In this document: positions 16,033-25,379 of the stretch, piece by piece | Layout of the letters: each line of letters opens with the position of its first letter | Numbering within the stretch: the first letter of the stretch is position 1 | Assembly (NCBI GenBank): GCA_017470785.1 | Contig: JAFUXM010000161.1 | Span: 1 to 45,298 of the forward strand | DNA from: Synergistaceae bacterium | GTDB taxonomy: Bacteria > Synergistota > Synergistia > Synergistales > Aminobacteriaceae | DNA length: 45,298 bases | Direction: 5' to 3' | The notes under the pieces: model-generated | What the model saw: only the letters and a program-made list of their open reading frames with translations | Database searches by the model: none | Told to the model about the DNA's origin: nothing | Translations under genes and position numbers: made by a program

Positions 16033-18201
16033 TTAATTTTTATATTTATTTAAATCCGATTTTCTCAGCGACAAAGATATTCGCCTGCGATTAGCATCTA
16101 CGTCTGTTATTAAAGCTGCGTTAATCTGCTGGCCTGGCTTTAAATAAGCGCTTGCGTTATCTATAAACTTATCAGCTATTTTGCTCACGTGAATTAACCC
16201 GTCCTGATGAACGCCTATATCAATGAAAGCTCCGAACGCAGTTACATTAGTTATAATCCCGGGCAATATCATGCCTGGCTTTAAGTCGCTTATGTCATGA
16301 ACGTCCGGACTGAAATTAAAAACTTTAAACTCGGCTCTGGGGTCGCGGCCCGGACGTTCCAGCTCTGATAATATATCCTGCAGCGTAGGCAGCCCGACTT
16401 TATCTTTTATTATAAATTTATCTAAATTAGCCTTAAGCTTTAATCTCAACTCAGGCTTTTTAATTAAATCTTTAACGCTGCAGTTCAGCGATGCGGCCAT
16501 CTGCTCGACTAATTTATAATTCTCGGGATGCACGGCGCTTGCATCTAAAATATTTTCACTGTTAAGAATTCTCAAAAAGCCTGCGCACTGTTCAAAGCTC
16601 TTAGGGCCGAGCCGCGGCACTTTCTTTAACTCATCGCGGGATTTAAACGCGCCGTTCTCATCACGATATTTTATAATCTGACTTGCTGTATTTTTATTTA
16701 GCCCTGATATATAAGCCAGAATTTCAGGACTTGCAGTGTTGACATTAACGCCTACAGCATTTACGCATGATATAACTATGTCATCAAGCGCTTGCTTTAA
16801 TTCTTTTTGATCTACGTCATGCTGATACTGACCTACGCCTATTGATTTAGGCTCTATCTTGACGAGTTCGGCCATTGGGTCTATCAGCCTTCGGCCTATT
16901 GACACCGCGCCCCTTACAGTGACGTCATACTCGCCCAGTTCACGCCGCGCTGCTTCCGACGCTGAATACACACTCGCGCCGCTCTCGTTCACTGAAGCAA
17001 CTATAATATTTTCTAAATTTAAATCTCTAATAAAGCTCTCGGTCTCGCGGCCTGCCGTGCCGTTGCCTATTGCTATTGCCTCGGGCTTATATTTATTAAT
17101 TAATTCTTTAATAATTTCTGCTGCCTGCAGCAAATTATTATTATTAATAAATATCACGGTGTGATACAGCAATTTGCCCTGCGCGTCGAGACACACGACT
17201 TTGCAGCCTGTGCGAATACCTGGGTCAATCGCAAGCACTGCCTTTTGGCCAAGCGGCGCTGCCATTAACAGCTCACGCAGGTTACCGGCAAAAATTTTTA
17301 TAGCCTCGAGATCGGCCCGCTTTTTCAACGCATTGCGCAGCTCAGTCTCAATAGAACTTTTTAATAATCTTTTATAGCTGTCCTCTATTGCTAATGCTGC
17401 AAGTTTTGCAGCTTGACTGTTATTCTTAATAAAGCGCGATTTTAAAATTGCAATCGCTTCATTATCGTCAGGCGGTGCTGCCGTAACGTTTAAAAATCCT
17501 TCGCGTTCACCCCGAAAAATTGCAAGAACCTGATGTGAAGGCATGGATGCGGCCTGCCTCGCATATTCAAAATAGTCTTTATAATTTAACGCCTCTTGAT
17601 CTGACTCTTTGCCTTTGACGCACGTGCTTTTTAAAATTGCCCGGCGGGCAAATAATTTGCGCATGGCATAACGCGCATCTGCGTCCTCGCTGACTTGCTC
17701 GGCTATGATGTCGCAAGCTCCGCTCAACGCATCGTCTATGTCTTTTATATTTTCATTTATGAAATTATTTGCGGCTTGCTCCGGATTAAAATCTAAATCT
17801 TGATTAAATATTAATTCGGCCAGCGGCTTTAAGCCATTCTCGATTGCAATTAACGCCCTTGTACGGCGCTTAGGTCTAAACGGCAAGTAAAGATCTTCAA
17901 GCTGCGTTAAACTCTGCGCTGTTAAAATATTTTGCTCAAGCTCTTGAGTTAATAGCCCGCGCTCTTGCAGCGATTTTAAAATCGCATCGCGCCGCTTATT
18001 AAGCTCGATTAATTTTAAATTTTTGTCCCGAACGGCAGTTATTAAAACTTCGTCGAGTGATCCGGTCGCTTCTTTACGGTAACGCGCAATAAACGGCACG
18101 GTACAGCCTTCATCAAAAAGCTTCAGCACCGCGCCGACTTGTTCAGGCTTTAAGTTAAGTTCTTCAGCAATTAAATTAATAAAATTTATATTAGCATCCA
18201 T
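16033..18201 (-). CDS. tex: Tex family RNA-binding transcription accessory protein
   Basis: A 722-aa protein with all Tex parts in order: N-terminal helical domain (DEGCTVPFIARYRKEATGSL), YqgF/RNase H-like domain (VLAIDPGIRTGCKVV), helix-hairpin-helix pair (VNTASPEILAYISGL; VPRLGPKSFEQCAGFL), and a C-terminal S1 domain (VTAFGAFIDIGVHQDGLIHVS). Tex binds RNA and acts with RNA polymerase; it is widely conserved and often non-essential. I place the start at the ATG (18201) that matches the usual Tex N-terminus, although no Shine-Dalgarno precedes it. An ATG 17 codons upstream, only 3 nt after GAAAGG, is the alternative. Confidence 0.92.
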   Translation of the reverse strand: MDANINFINLIAEELNLKPEQVGAVLKLFDEGCTVPFIARYRKEATGSLDEVLITAVRDKNLKLIELNKRRDAILKSLQERGLLTQELEQNILTAQSLTQLEDLYLPFRPKRRTRALIAIENGLKPLAELIFNQDLDFNPEQAANNFINENIKDIDDALSGACDIIAEQVSEDADARYAMRKLFARRAILKSTCVKGKESDQEALNYKDYFEYARQAASMPSHQVLAIFRGEREGFLNVTAAPPDDNEAIAILKSRFIKNNSQAAKLAALAIEDSYKRLLKSSIETELRNALKKRADLEAIKIFAGNLRELLMAAPLGQKAVLAIDPGIRTGCKVVCLDAQGKLLYHTVIFINNNNLLQAAEIIKELINKYKPEAIAIGNGTAGRETESFIRDLNLENIIVASVNESGASVYSASEAARRELGEYDVTVRGAVSIGRRLIDPMAELVKIEPKSIGVGQYQHDVDQKELKQALDDIVISCVNAVGVNVNTASPEILAYISGLNKNTASQIIKYRDENGAFKSRDELKKVPRLGPKSFEQCAGFLRILNSENILDASAVHPENYKLVEQMAASLNCSVKDLIKKPELRLKLKANLDKFIIKDKVGLPTLQDILSELERPGRDPRAEFKVFNFSPDVHDISDLKPGMILPGIITNVTAFGAFIDIGVHQDGLIHVSKIADKFIDNASAYLKPGQQINAALITDVDANRRRISLSLRKSDLNKYKN

Positions 18202-18352
18202 AATAAAAATTAAAAATTTAAAGCCGTGCGCAGATGGCTTTAATTCTTTCATCAACCTTTCAAGTCAAGTAATTATAACTATTTAAATTTTAGTTTACAT
18301 AATTATAATATAACAAAATAATTTTAATTTTTGTTTTAAAGGAGTTGCTGAC

Positions 18353-19723
18353 TTGTTGCTTAAAAAGTTTGGGCTTTTAATTTTGATAATTGCTTTGGCT
18401 GCTCATGACGCGCAGGCGTCGGTGAAGATGAAGCTGAATGATTACATGCGTGAGATATTGCTTAATAATCATGAGCTGCAGGCTGGGATTAAGAGCGTTG
18501 AAGCAAAATATTATGAAGTGCTTGCGTCGGTGAGTTCGCAGAGGCCGAGTTTCGGAGGTGCATTGAACGGCGTATGGCTGTCCAAGAATGATGCGATGGG
18601 CGGCCGTAATGCGACGGCAGGAAGTTTAGTGTTCCAGCTTACGCATCGTATAGACATATCAGGCATATACGGCCTGAGCGAACAGCAAAGCATATTAGGC
18701 TATGAGACTGCACGGGCGCAGTTCGACGCCGGCCTTAACGCCTTGCTTGCAACAGCCGAGGAGACATGGTGGGGCGCCGTGCTTGCGCGTGAGAACGTGA
18801 AGCTGCAGCAGGAAGTTTTAAATCAGCGGGCTGAAAATCATCGCGTCACAATGGAGAAGTATAAGCAGGAGTTAGTGCCGAGACTTGACATAGTGCGCAG
18901 TGAGGCGCAGGTTGTGCAGGCGGAGAGCTTAGTTAAAGAGGCTGAGACAAGCTATCAGAACTTGCTTGCGAATTTATCGTATCTGGCCGGCGGCCTCGAC
19001 GTTGAGCCTATCGAGCAGAATTTGCAAGTGCCGGAGTTTGATGTAGATATAGACTATGATACGGCATTGAAAGTAAGACCCGACGTCCGCGCTGCCCGTA
19101 TCATGACCGAGCAGACTAAAGTGATAAAGAAGTTACGGGCTAAAGGTCTCTCGCCGACGGTGGACTTTGGATTCCAGTGGAGCGCATGGGCTGACCCTGA
19201 TACGTTCACTACGCCGCAGAAGAAGGAAGTCGGCGCATCGATTACGTTAAATATGCCGTTCTTTGACGGTAATAACACTAAGTATAACGTCATGAACTCG
19301 GACAGGTTAATTCAGCAGAGCGAGTCTAATTTAAAGGATTTGGAAGAGCAGACGCGGCGCGATATTGCCGTCGCCCTTAACAACTGGAAGAACGCCTCGG
19401 CGATTGAAGTTGACAGGAAGCGTCAGGTTGAACGCGCTGAAGAGGAACTGCGCATCACTGAGTTAATGTACACGGAAGGAATGGGTGCGCAGATTGATTT
19501 AATTAATGCGCAGGTGAGCTATAGGTCTGTAAGGACTGAATATTTATCGGCTGTGCAGGGAATGTACACGGCGTTAGTCGCACTGCGTAAGGCCATGGCT
19601 GAGTACGCGCCCAGCGAGGACGGCTCATGGCGTGAGGCAGTCAAGCGCTACGGCAAAGGCAATAATATTATCGGTGAGGTCGGCCTTAAGTCACTGCGCG
19701 ACGTGAGACTGAATGTAAAGTAA
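18353..19723 (+). CDS. TolC-family outer-membrane channel protein
   Basis: A 456-aa exported protein (signal peptide about 1-22, ...HDAQA|SV) with the two-repeat helical pattern of outer-membrane efflux proteins: long coiled-coil helices at about 100-190 and 310-410, and two shorter strand regions that would form the barrel (LVFQLTHRID; VGASITLNMPFFDGN). TolC proteins trimerise to link inner-membrane pumps to the outside. No membrane-fusion or pump gene lies next to it, so its substrate is unknown. The start is TTG behind AAGGAG. A transglycosylase gene follows 28 bp later. Confidence 0.88.
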   Translation: MLLKKFGLLILIIALAAHDAQASVKMKLNDYMREILLNNHELQAGIKSVEAKYYEVLASVSSQRPSFGGALNGVWLSKNDAMGGRNATAGSLVFQLTHRIDISGIYGLSEQQSILGYETARAQFDAGLNALLATAEETWWGAVLARENVKLQQEVLNQRAENHRVTMEKYKQELVPRLDIVRSEAQVVQAESLVKEAETSYQNLLANLSYLAGGLDVEPIEQNLQVPEFDVDIDYDTALKVRPDVRAARIMTEQTKVIKKLRAKGLSPTVDFGFQWSAWADPDTFTTPQKKEVGASITLNMPFFDGNNTKYNVMNSDRLIQQSESNLKDLEEQTRRDIAVALNNWKNASAIEVDRKRQVERAEEELRITELMYTEGMGAQIDLINAQVSYRSVRTEYLSAVQGMYTALVALRKAMAEYAPSEDGSWREAVKRYGKGNNIIGEVGLKSLRDVRLNVK

Positions 19724-19751
19724 GTTATATATAAATAGGAAGAAGATTGAT

Positions 19752-20357
19752 ATGAAAATTAAAAGATTTTTAGGATTTTTATTAATATTTGCGCTGATAT
19801 TTGCAGTTAATCTTGATGCTGCCTATGCTAAAAAGAAGCGCGGCAAGAAGCAGAGCAGCCTTGCAACTCTGCAGCCGGTGAAGGATAAAAATTATAAATA
19901 TAATAATAAAGCTCTGCAGATTAAGAGCATAGTTAAATTATTTAAGGAAACTAATCCGAGGCTGAGCAATAGAGATGCTGAGAGCTACGCTAATTACGTT
20001 ATCGAGGCGTGCGACAAGTTTAATCAAGACCCGTTTGCGATTGCCGCGCTGATAGTTCATGAATCGACTGTCAATACTAAGGCGGTGTCAAAGGGCGGAG
20101 ACTATGGCTTAATGCAGGTGCGCTGGAAGTATCACAAGGATCATATTAGACGCAGCTATCCGGCGATTAATCACGCTAAGGACATGCTGACGCATCCGCG
20201 CGAAAATATTTTAATCGGCACGGAAATATTTGCAGGTTACCGCGGCAATAAAGATATAAGCGCCGGAGTTCGCGGCTATAGTTCGGGCAATTCTAAGCTT
20301 GTGAATAAAGTGCATAATACTATCAGCAAGCTTCAGAGCTATTATAAAAAATTTTAA
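19752..20357 (+). CDS. Exported lytic transglycosylase (SLT-type)
   Basis: A 201-aa protein with a signal peptide (to about residue 26, DAAYA) and a Lys-rich segment, then a small SLT-like domain. The catalytic Glu lies in IVHESTVN (about residue 102), followed by DYGLMQVRW, the glycine-rich signature of family 1 transglycosylases, and GYRGNKDISAGVRGYSSG. It would cleave peptidoglycan between MurNAc and GlcNAc. It is near the minimum length for an SLT fold, with no LysM domain. It could open the wall for the adjacent envelope channel. Confidence 0.85.
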   Translation: MKIKRFLGFLLIFALIFAVNLDAAYAKKKRGKKQSSLATLQPVKDKNYKYNNKALQIKSIVKLFKETNPRLSNRDAESYANYVIEACDKFNQDPFAIAALIVHESTVNTKAVSKGGDYGLMQVRWKYHKDHIRRSYPAINHAKDMLTHPRENILIGTEIFAGYRGNKDISAGVRGYSSGNSKLVNKVHNTISKLQSYYKKF

Positions 20358-20379
20358 TTAAAGAAGGCATGAATAAATC

Positions 20380-21606
20380 ATGTACACAACGCTTGAGCAT
20401 TTTTTGAAGTATGTAAAATACGACACGCAGTCGCGTGAGAACGCGGACACTGTGCCGAGTACGCCCGGGCAGTGGGACTTAGCGCGTGAGATGGTCAGAG
20501 AGCTTAATGATCGCGGGCTTAGTGACGTTAATATAACTGAGCACGCGTATGTCACCGGCTGCATTAAGTCTAATATTGCTGATAAAAAAGTTCCGGCCAT
20601 TGGCTTTATCGCGCACATGGACACCGCAACTGAGGCATCGGGCAAAGACGTTAAAGCACGGGTTGAGGTAAATTATCAGGGCGGCGATGTGATATTAAAT
20701 AAAGATTTAAATGTTGTATTATCGCCGAACGACTTTGCATTCATGAAAAATTATATCGGCCAAGACTTAGTTGTGACTGACGGGACGACTTTATTAGGTG
20801 CTGATAACAAGGCCGGTATGGCTGAGATAATGGGCATGGTCGATTATGTGCTTGAGCATCCTGAGTTTAAGCACGGCGATATTAAAGTTGCGTTCACGCC
20901 CGATGAAGAAGTCAGCGAGCTGGCGAAAGGTCTTGACATTGAGAAATTTGGAGCTGATTTCGCATATACGCTTGACGGCGGCCCGGTCGGCGAGCTGTGC
21001 TATGAGAATTTTAACGCGGCCAGCGCGGATATTAAAATTCATGGCCGGTCAGTCCATCCCGGCACGGCAAAGGGTTTAATGTTAAGCGCAGTTACGCTTG
21101 GGCATGAATTATTATCGATGCTGCCGGCTAACGAGACGCCCGCGACGACTGAGAAGTACGAGGGCTATTATCATTGCCTTGAATTTAAAGCCGACTGCGA
21201 GAACGCAGCGCTGCATTTTATTATTCGCGACCATGATTTAAATAAATTTAATGCGCGTAAAGAATTTATTAAAAAGTGCGTTGACTGGATGCGGGATAAG
21301 TACGGCGCAGAGCGCTTTGAACTTGAGATTAAAGACCAGTATTACAACATGGCCGATAAAATTAAAGATCACATGGAAGTTGTTGACATGGCGTTAAACG
21401 CTATGCGTGAGCTTAATATCGAGCCGAATATAATTCCCATGCGGGGCGGCACGGACGGCGCAGCTTTAACATGGCGCGGCCTGCCCACTCCGAATTTATT
21501 CACCGGCGGCCATAATTATCACGGCCGTTTTGAATTTATTCCGGTTCAGGCAATGGAACTCGGCACGAGCATGGCATTAAAAATTTTAGAGCTGGCGGCA
21601 AAATAA
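20380..21606 (+). CDS. pepT: Peptidase T (tripeptide aminopeptidase)
   Basis: A 408-aa cytoplasmic M20 zinc peptidase that removes N-terminal residues from tripeptides. FIAHMDTA supplies His79 and Asp81, LLGADNKAG the bridging Asp142, and FTPDEEVS the Glu175/176 pair; GRSVHPGTAKG is the lid motif, and IPMRGGTDGAALTWRGLPTPN with GGHNYHGRFEF is the PepT-specific C-terminus. Length and motifs match E. coli PepT closely. It begins 22 bp after the transglycosylase. It fits the peptide-fermenting lifestyle suggested by the other peptidases here. Confidence 0.95.
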   Translation: MYTTLEHFLKYVKYDTQSRENADTVPSTPGQWDLAREMVRELNDRGLSDVNITEHAYVTGCIKSNIADKKVPAIGFIAHMDTATEASGKDVKARVEVNYQGGDVILNKDLNVVLSPNDFAFMKNYIGQDLVVTDGTTLLGADNKAGMAEIMGMVDYVLEHPEFKHGDIKVAFTPDEEVSELAKGLDIEKFGADFAYTLDGGPVGELCYENFNAASADIKIHGRSVHPGTAKGLMLSAVTLGHELLSMLPANETPATTEKYEGYYHCLEFKADCENAALHFIIRDHDLNKFNARKEFIKKCVDWMRDKYGAERFELEIKDQYYNMADKIKDHMEVVDMALNAMRELNIEPNIIPMRGGTDGAALTWRGLPTPNLFTGGHNYHGRFEFIPVQAMELGTSMALKILELAAK

Positions 21607-21640
21607 AATTTAAATTAAGTAATTTTTAATAATTTCTTAA

Positions 21641-21671
21641 TTGTAAATTTCTTTATAACTTGTGATAGAAT
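21641..21671 (+). promoter_or_regulatory. Promoter before the antiporter leader
   Basis: TTGTAA (21641-21646) and an extended -10, TG-A-TAGAAT (21663-21671), with a 19-bp spacer. Transcription would start near 21678, just upstream of the GC-rich hairpin. Confidence 0.5.
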
Positions 21672-21687
21672 ATATAGCGTTTACTTC

Positions 21688-21721
21688 TTGCCCCTCAGCT
21701 TGCAACGGGGGGCAAATTTTT
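21688..21721 (+). terminator. Terminator/attenuator hairpin in the antiporter leader
   Basis: TTGCCCC (21688-21694) pairs with GGGGCAA (21709-21715), followed by ATTTTT. It begins only about 10 nt after the predicted transcription start and lies before the antiporter genes, so it is placed to act as an attenuator. It matches no riboswitch consensus I know. Confidence 0.6.
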
Positions 21722-21753
21722 ATTATTTAAATTTATGATAAAGGAGGTTTGCA

Positions 21754-21777
21754 GTGTTTGTGCGGCGGCTTGCTTAG
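21754..21777 (+). CDS. Candidate 7-codon leader peptide (MFVRRLA)
   Basis: A GTG-started ORF of seven codons sits 6 nt after GGAGG (AAAGGAGG overall), the best Shine-Dalgarno in this intergenic region, whereas the antiporter ATG 25 nt downstream has none. The peptide contains two adjacent CGG arginine codons. It is in the same frame as the antiporter but separated by TAG and TAA. It is best read as a leader peptide that couples or regulates translation of the antiporter; a relic of an old N-terminus is the alternative. Confidence 0.5.
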   Translation: MFVRRLA

Positions 21778-21801
21778 CTCTGCATGTAAATAATAAATAA
21801 A

Positions 21802-23253
21802 ATGTTGCATGAAATTTCTTTAACGCTTCGTAACGGGTCACCGGCGGCAGCCGGAGTAATTACTGTCGCAATAATGTTATTTTGCGGCTTTGCTTTAACG
21901 CGTGTTACTAAGCTATTAAAACTTCCGAACGTAACGGCCTATATCGTGACCGGTATATTAATCGGGCCGTACTGTCTTGATTTAGTGCCGCAGGCAGTCG
22001 CGGACAACACGGGCTTCCTGCCGGATATTGCGCTGGCGTTCATAGCGTTCAGCACCGGCCAATTCTTTAGATTTGCTGCGCTGCGCGGCAATGGGGCAAA
22101 GGTTTTAATTATAACTATACTTGAGGCGTGCGTAGCGTCTATATTTGTATTTATTGCTGCATATTACGTACTGGGAATGAACTTGGCGTTCTCGGCAGTG
22201 ATAGCGGCTCTGGCCAGTGCCACTGCGCCTGCTTCAACGATGATGACCATCCGGCAGACCGGCGCTAAGGGCGACTTTGTTAATACTTTGCTGCAGGTCG
22301 TTGCGCTTGATGACGTAGTTGGCTTATTGGCCTATAGCATGGCCATATCTGTTGCGCTGGCTTCGCTTGCAAGCGCAAATTTTAATGTCAGCGCTGTCGT
22401 AACGCCTATATTAATTAATATCGGGTCTTTTATATTGGGCGGAATATTAGGCTTTGTGCTGAAAATTTTATTGCCTGAAAATCGCTCGACTGATAATAGG
22501 CTAATAATTGCAGTTGCAGTGTTATTTGCATTCTGCGGAGTGTGTCAGCTTGCGGGAGTATCGCCGTTATTAGGCTGCATGTCCATGGCCACTGTGTATA
22601 TTAATATCACTCAGGACGATAAATTATTTAAGCAATTAAATTATTTCAGTCCGCCGTTTTTAGTATTATTTTTTGTTAGGTCGGGCGTGTGCTTTGACTT
22701 AGGGATGTTATTTGCAGCTGGAAAATCCGGCTCATCGTCGCTGCTGACTATCGGAGTTGTATATTTTTTAGTCAGGATTGCAGGCAAGTATGCCGGAGCA
22801 TTTATGGGCTGCTTAATCACCGGCAAGCCGCCGTTAGTGCGGAATTATTTAGGTCTTGCGTTAATTCCGCAGGCCGGAGTTGCAATAGGTCTTGCTGAAC
22901 TCGGCGCAAGGACTTTAGGCGGCGGTATGGGCAGTGCGCTTCGCACTGTGATATTAGCATCGAGCGTGTTGTACGAGCTGATCGGCCCGGGCTGCGCTAA
23001 ATTATCGCTTGCACTGTCGCATTCGTATGGCTTTAATAATAATGATAATAATAATGCGGAGCCTGAAGACGTTAAGACGTTAAGTTATGTAAACAGCCAT
23101 GAACACGCAGTGAATTTATTAATCGAGCGTATTAAAGAAATTCAGTCGGAGCTGCCGCAGCATGAGAAGAGCGCGCAGTTTGTAAACTCAGGCGATGACA
23201 ACAGGCCGCAGCAGTCCATACGCAATAGAATGTGGTCGAGATTAAAGAAATAA
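21802..23253 (+). CDS. CPA2-type cation:proton antiporter
   Basis: A 483-aa integral membrane protein with about 12 hydrophobic segments, matching the Na+/H+ or K+/H+ exchanger domain (PF00999): LPNVTAYIVTGILIGPYCLD in helix 2, SATAPASTMMTIRQTGAKG in the helix 4/5 region, and VVALDDVVGLLAYS with the Asp pair typical of transport sites. The soluble tail (about 410-483) is short and lacks an obvious TrkA-N domain, unlike full KefB/C. It would exchange Na+ or K+ for protons at the inner membrane. No Shine-Dalgarno precedes its ATG. MgtC follows 30 bp downstream. Confidence 0.87.
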   Translation: MLHEISLTLRNGSPAAAGVITVAIMLFCGFALTRVTKLLKLPNVTAYIVTGILIGPYCLDLVPQAVADNTGFLPDIALAFIAFSTGQFFRFAALRGNGAKVLIITILEACVASIFVFIAAYYVLGMNLAFSAVIAALASATAPASTMMTIRQTGAKGDFVNTLLQVVALDDVVGLLAYSMAISVALASLASANFNVSAVVTPILINIGSFILGGILGFVLKILLPENRSTDNRLIIAVAVLFAFCGVCQLAGVSPLLGCMSMATVYINITQDDKLFKQLNYFSPPFLVLFFVRSGVCFDLGMLFAAGKSGSSSLLTIGVVYFLVRIAGKYAGAFMGCLITGKPPLVRNYLGLALIPQAGVAIGLAELGARTLGGGMGSALRTVILASSVLYELIGPGCAKLSLALSHSYGFNNNDNNNAEPEDVKTLSYVNSHEHAVNLLIERIKEIQSELPQHEKSAQFVNSGDDNRPQQSIRNRMWSRLKK

Positions 23254-23283
23254 ATTTATAAATTAAGGGAGTTTATATAAATT

Positions 23284-24009
23284 ATGAGCATAGTAGTGCA
23301 GGATCCGATAGCGGCGTTGTTAGGGCCGTGGTCGGTGAGGGTGAATTTATATTCTATCTTGTTCAGGCTTGTCATGGCGGTAATAATGGCGGCGGTTATC
23401 GGCTGTGAGCGGTCAAGCAAAAGACATTCAGCCGGCCTTAGAACTTTTATATTAGTATCGTTGGGTTCGGCTGTCGCTGCCATAACTGATATTTGTTTGC
23501 TTAATGAGTCCGGCGAGAGCTTCGCGATAGTGTCGGCAGCAGCTGTAGTGTCGGCAGCGATGATAAGCGGCAATTGCATAGTGTTTAGCTCTAAGAGTCA
23601 GATTAAGGGCCTTACAACCTCGGCTGGCCTTTGGGTGTGCGGGATAGTCGGCATTGCAATCGGCGCGGGATTTTACACGGTTACGCTTGTGTCATATCTG
23701 GTGTTATTATTCGTGCTGTCGAAGCTGCCGTTAATCGAGGCTATATTAAAAGAACGGTCAAATCATTTTGAAGTGCATTTAGAGCTTAAGAACTCGAGCA
23801 ATCTTCAGGACTTTGTAAGTACGATTAGAAAGCTTGGCCTGAGAATAGACGATATAGAGTCCAATCCGGCGTATGCTAATTCAGGCTTGAGCGTTTACTC
23901 GGTCTCGATGACGGTCTATGAGCGTCACGCCGGCGAGTATGAAAAGCACAGCGAGGTAGTCGAAGCTCTGCGGTCGCTTGATTATATTAATTATATAGAA
24001 GAGATTTAA
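23284..24009 (+). CDS. MgtC/SapB-family membrane protein
   Basis: A 241-aa protein. The N-terminal membrane domain carries the MgtC signature: AAVIGCERSSKRHSAGLRTF (about 38-57), then LVSLGSAVAAI and GLTTSAGLWVCGIVGIAIG. The C-terminal 80 residues look like an ACT-like soluble domain. MgtC of Salmonella inhibits the F-type ATP synthase under Mg2+ starvation or acid; in other bacteria the role is open. Pairing with a cation/proton antiporter suggests ion or pH homeostasis. A terminator follows. Confidence 0.9.
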   Translation: MSIVVQDPIAALLGPWSVRVNLYSILFRLVMAVIMAAVIGCERSSKRHSAGLRTFILVSLGSAVAAITDICLLNESGESFAIVSAAAVVSAAMISGNCIVFSSKSQIKGLTTSAGLWVCGIVGIAIGAGFYTVTLVSYLVLLFVLSKLPLIEAILKERSNHFEVHLELKNSSNLQDFVSTIRKLGLRIDDIESNPAYANSGLSVYSVSMTVYERHAGEYEKHSEVVEALRSLDYINYIEEI

Positions 24010-24028
24010 AAATTTACATTTTAAAATT

Positions 24029-24056
24029 GCTCCCGTGAAGTTTTGCGGGAGCTTTT
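24029..24056. terminator. Rho-independent terminator, mgtC end / PPTase end
   Basis: GCTCCCG (24029-24035) and CGGGAGC (24046-24052) with a 10-nt loop and TTTT on the plus side. It separates the two convergent genes and may serve both. Confidence 0.88.
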
Positions 24057-24061
24057 AATTA

Positions 24062-24673
24062 TTAATTATTTTGCACGCATACGCCGCATATTGCATCAGG
24101 CAAAATGAAATTCGCTGCTTTAAGATTTGCATCGCTATTTAATAATTTAAACGTGTCAACACTGCTCCAGTTATTTAAATTTAAGCATTTTAAACAGCTT
24201 TCTTTGAGCGTCCAGATTTTTAAAAATTCTTGTTGAGAGTTCTGATGATTTAAAATATATTTATATTCATGCTCGAGGAAAAATCGTTTAGCGATATTTA
24301 AATCTATATTAGCTCTTGTCTCGATGTCGACGCCGTTAGGCCGCTTGCCTATGCTTAACGCTATATAATTGCCCGAGTGCGACAGCGAGAAGTGCAGATT
24401 ATATTTATTATCTATAAACGGCCTGCCGCTTGCATCGCGGTTTATGATAATCTCATGAAAATTTGCGCTAAGCTTGCGGGCAATAATTTTACGCGCTAAT
24501 AGCTCAGCGTAAAGCGTTCTGTTGCGGTCGGGATTGAATTTATAATTTAAAATCTTTTGCTGCCGCTCCGGCGAAAATAATTTTAAATATTTATGATTTA
24601 CCGGCCTGTCCAGCCTGCGGGCGATATTTAAAATATAAATCTCTGTGTCTAAAAAATTTAAAATTTTAAGCAT
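24062..24673 (-). CDS. 4'-Phosphopantetheinyl transferase (Sfp/HetI type)
   Basis: A 203-aa enzyme that moves phosphopantetheine from CoA to a carrier-protein serine. Signatures are NLHFSLSHSGNYIALSIG (about 95-112), the metal-binding GVDIETR (116-122), FLEHEYKYI, and the catalytic KIWTLKESCLK (about 151-161). It is the larger Sfp/Gsp type, not AcpS, so it may act on fatty-acid or secondary-metabolite carriers; no such genes are nearby. I chose ATG 24673, which matches family length; an upstream start would overlap the divergent HAD gene. No clear Shine-Dalgarno is visible. Confidence 0.85.
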   Translation of the reverse strand: MLKILNFLDTEIYILNIARRLDRPVNHKYLKLFSPERQQKILNYKFNPDRNRTLYAELLARKIIARKLSANFHEIIINRDASGRPFIDNKYNLHFSLSHSGNYIALSIGKRPNGVDIETRANIDLNIAKRFFLEHEYKYILNHQNSQQEFLKIWTLKESCLKCLNLNNWSSVDTFKLLNSDANLKAANFILPDAICGVCVQNN

Positions 24674-24721
24674 AGTATAATAATTATAAATTAAAATTTT
24701 AGAAGGCTGCGGATTAATAGC

Positions 24722-25375
24722 ATGAATAAAAATATTAATACTGTGATATTTGACATAGGCAACGTGCTGGCAAATTTTGGCTGGCATCTTTATATTGATG
24801 AGCTGTTAGCATCTATGGGATCGCTTGATAAGCGGGCTGAAGTAGAGCGGGCAATCTGGCTGTCGCCGTCGCCCGTCAGGCCGCAATATAAACTATGGGA
24901 CGAGCTCGATATAGGTCTTATGAGCGACGAAGAAATTATAGACGGGTTTGTGAGCCATGCGCCGGACTGCGAGCGTGAGATTAGAACGGCGTGCAGCCCT
25001 GAGCATATCGGCAAGTGCATTATCAAGCTTAATACTGCCGTGCCTTGGATCTGTCACGTTAAGAATAATAATTTTAGAGCTTTGTTCTTGTCTAATTACT
25101 CGAAAATTATTATGAACGCAAATCCCGAGGCGTTGGATTTCTTGCCGTTCTTAGACGGCGGGATATTCTCGTGCGATGTGCATTTAATCAAGCCGGATTT
25201 AAGAATTTATGAGGCGTTAATTAATAAATATAATCTTGAGCCGGAGCGCTGCGTGTTTATAGATGATATAGAACGCAATGTGAACGCTGCGCGTGAGGCC
25301 GGATTAAACGCAATTAAGCTTGACACTCAAGAGCAGGCGCGTTTTGACCTCGATAAATTTTTAGGGATTAATTAA
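24722..25375 (+). CDS. HAD-superfamily hydrolase (subfamily IA)
   Basis: A 217-aa phosphatase-like protein. Motif I is VIFDIGNVLANF (nucleophile Asp at about residue 10, with Gly rather than Asp at +2, as in the YihX group), motif II is LFLSNYSK, motif III lies in LIKPDLRIYEAL, and motif IV is CVFIDDIERNV. The helical cap lies between motifs I and II. YihX-like enzymes dephosphorylate glucose-1-phosphate, but the substrate here is unassigned. It is read divergently from the PPTase across 48 bp and is followed 4 bp later by pgpA. Confidence 0.87.
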   Translation: MNKNINTVIFDIGNVLANFGWHLYIDELLASMGSLDKRAEVERAIWLSPSPVRPQYKLWDELDIGLMSDEEIIDGFVSHAPDCEREIRTACSPEHIGKCIIKLNTAVPWICHVKNNNFRALFLSNYSKIIMNANPEALDFLPFLDGGIFSCDVHLIKPDLRIYEALINKYNLEPERCVFIDDIERNVNAAREAGLNAIKLDTQEQARFDLDKFLGIN

Positions 25376-25379
25376 TATT

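Noticed and set aside
21688-21721. A known ion riboswitch (fluoride, Mg2+, Na+ or Li+ classes) before the antiporter
   Set aside because: The leader is too short and lacks the conserved cores I know. Only a terminator-like hairpin is visible.
24674-24787. Upstream-extended start for the PPTase (to 24787)
   Set aside because: It would overlap the divergent HAD gene by 66 bp and add 38 residues foreign to the family.
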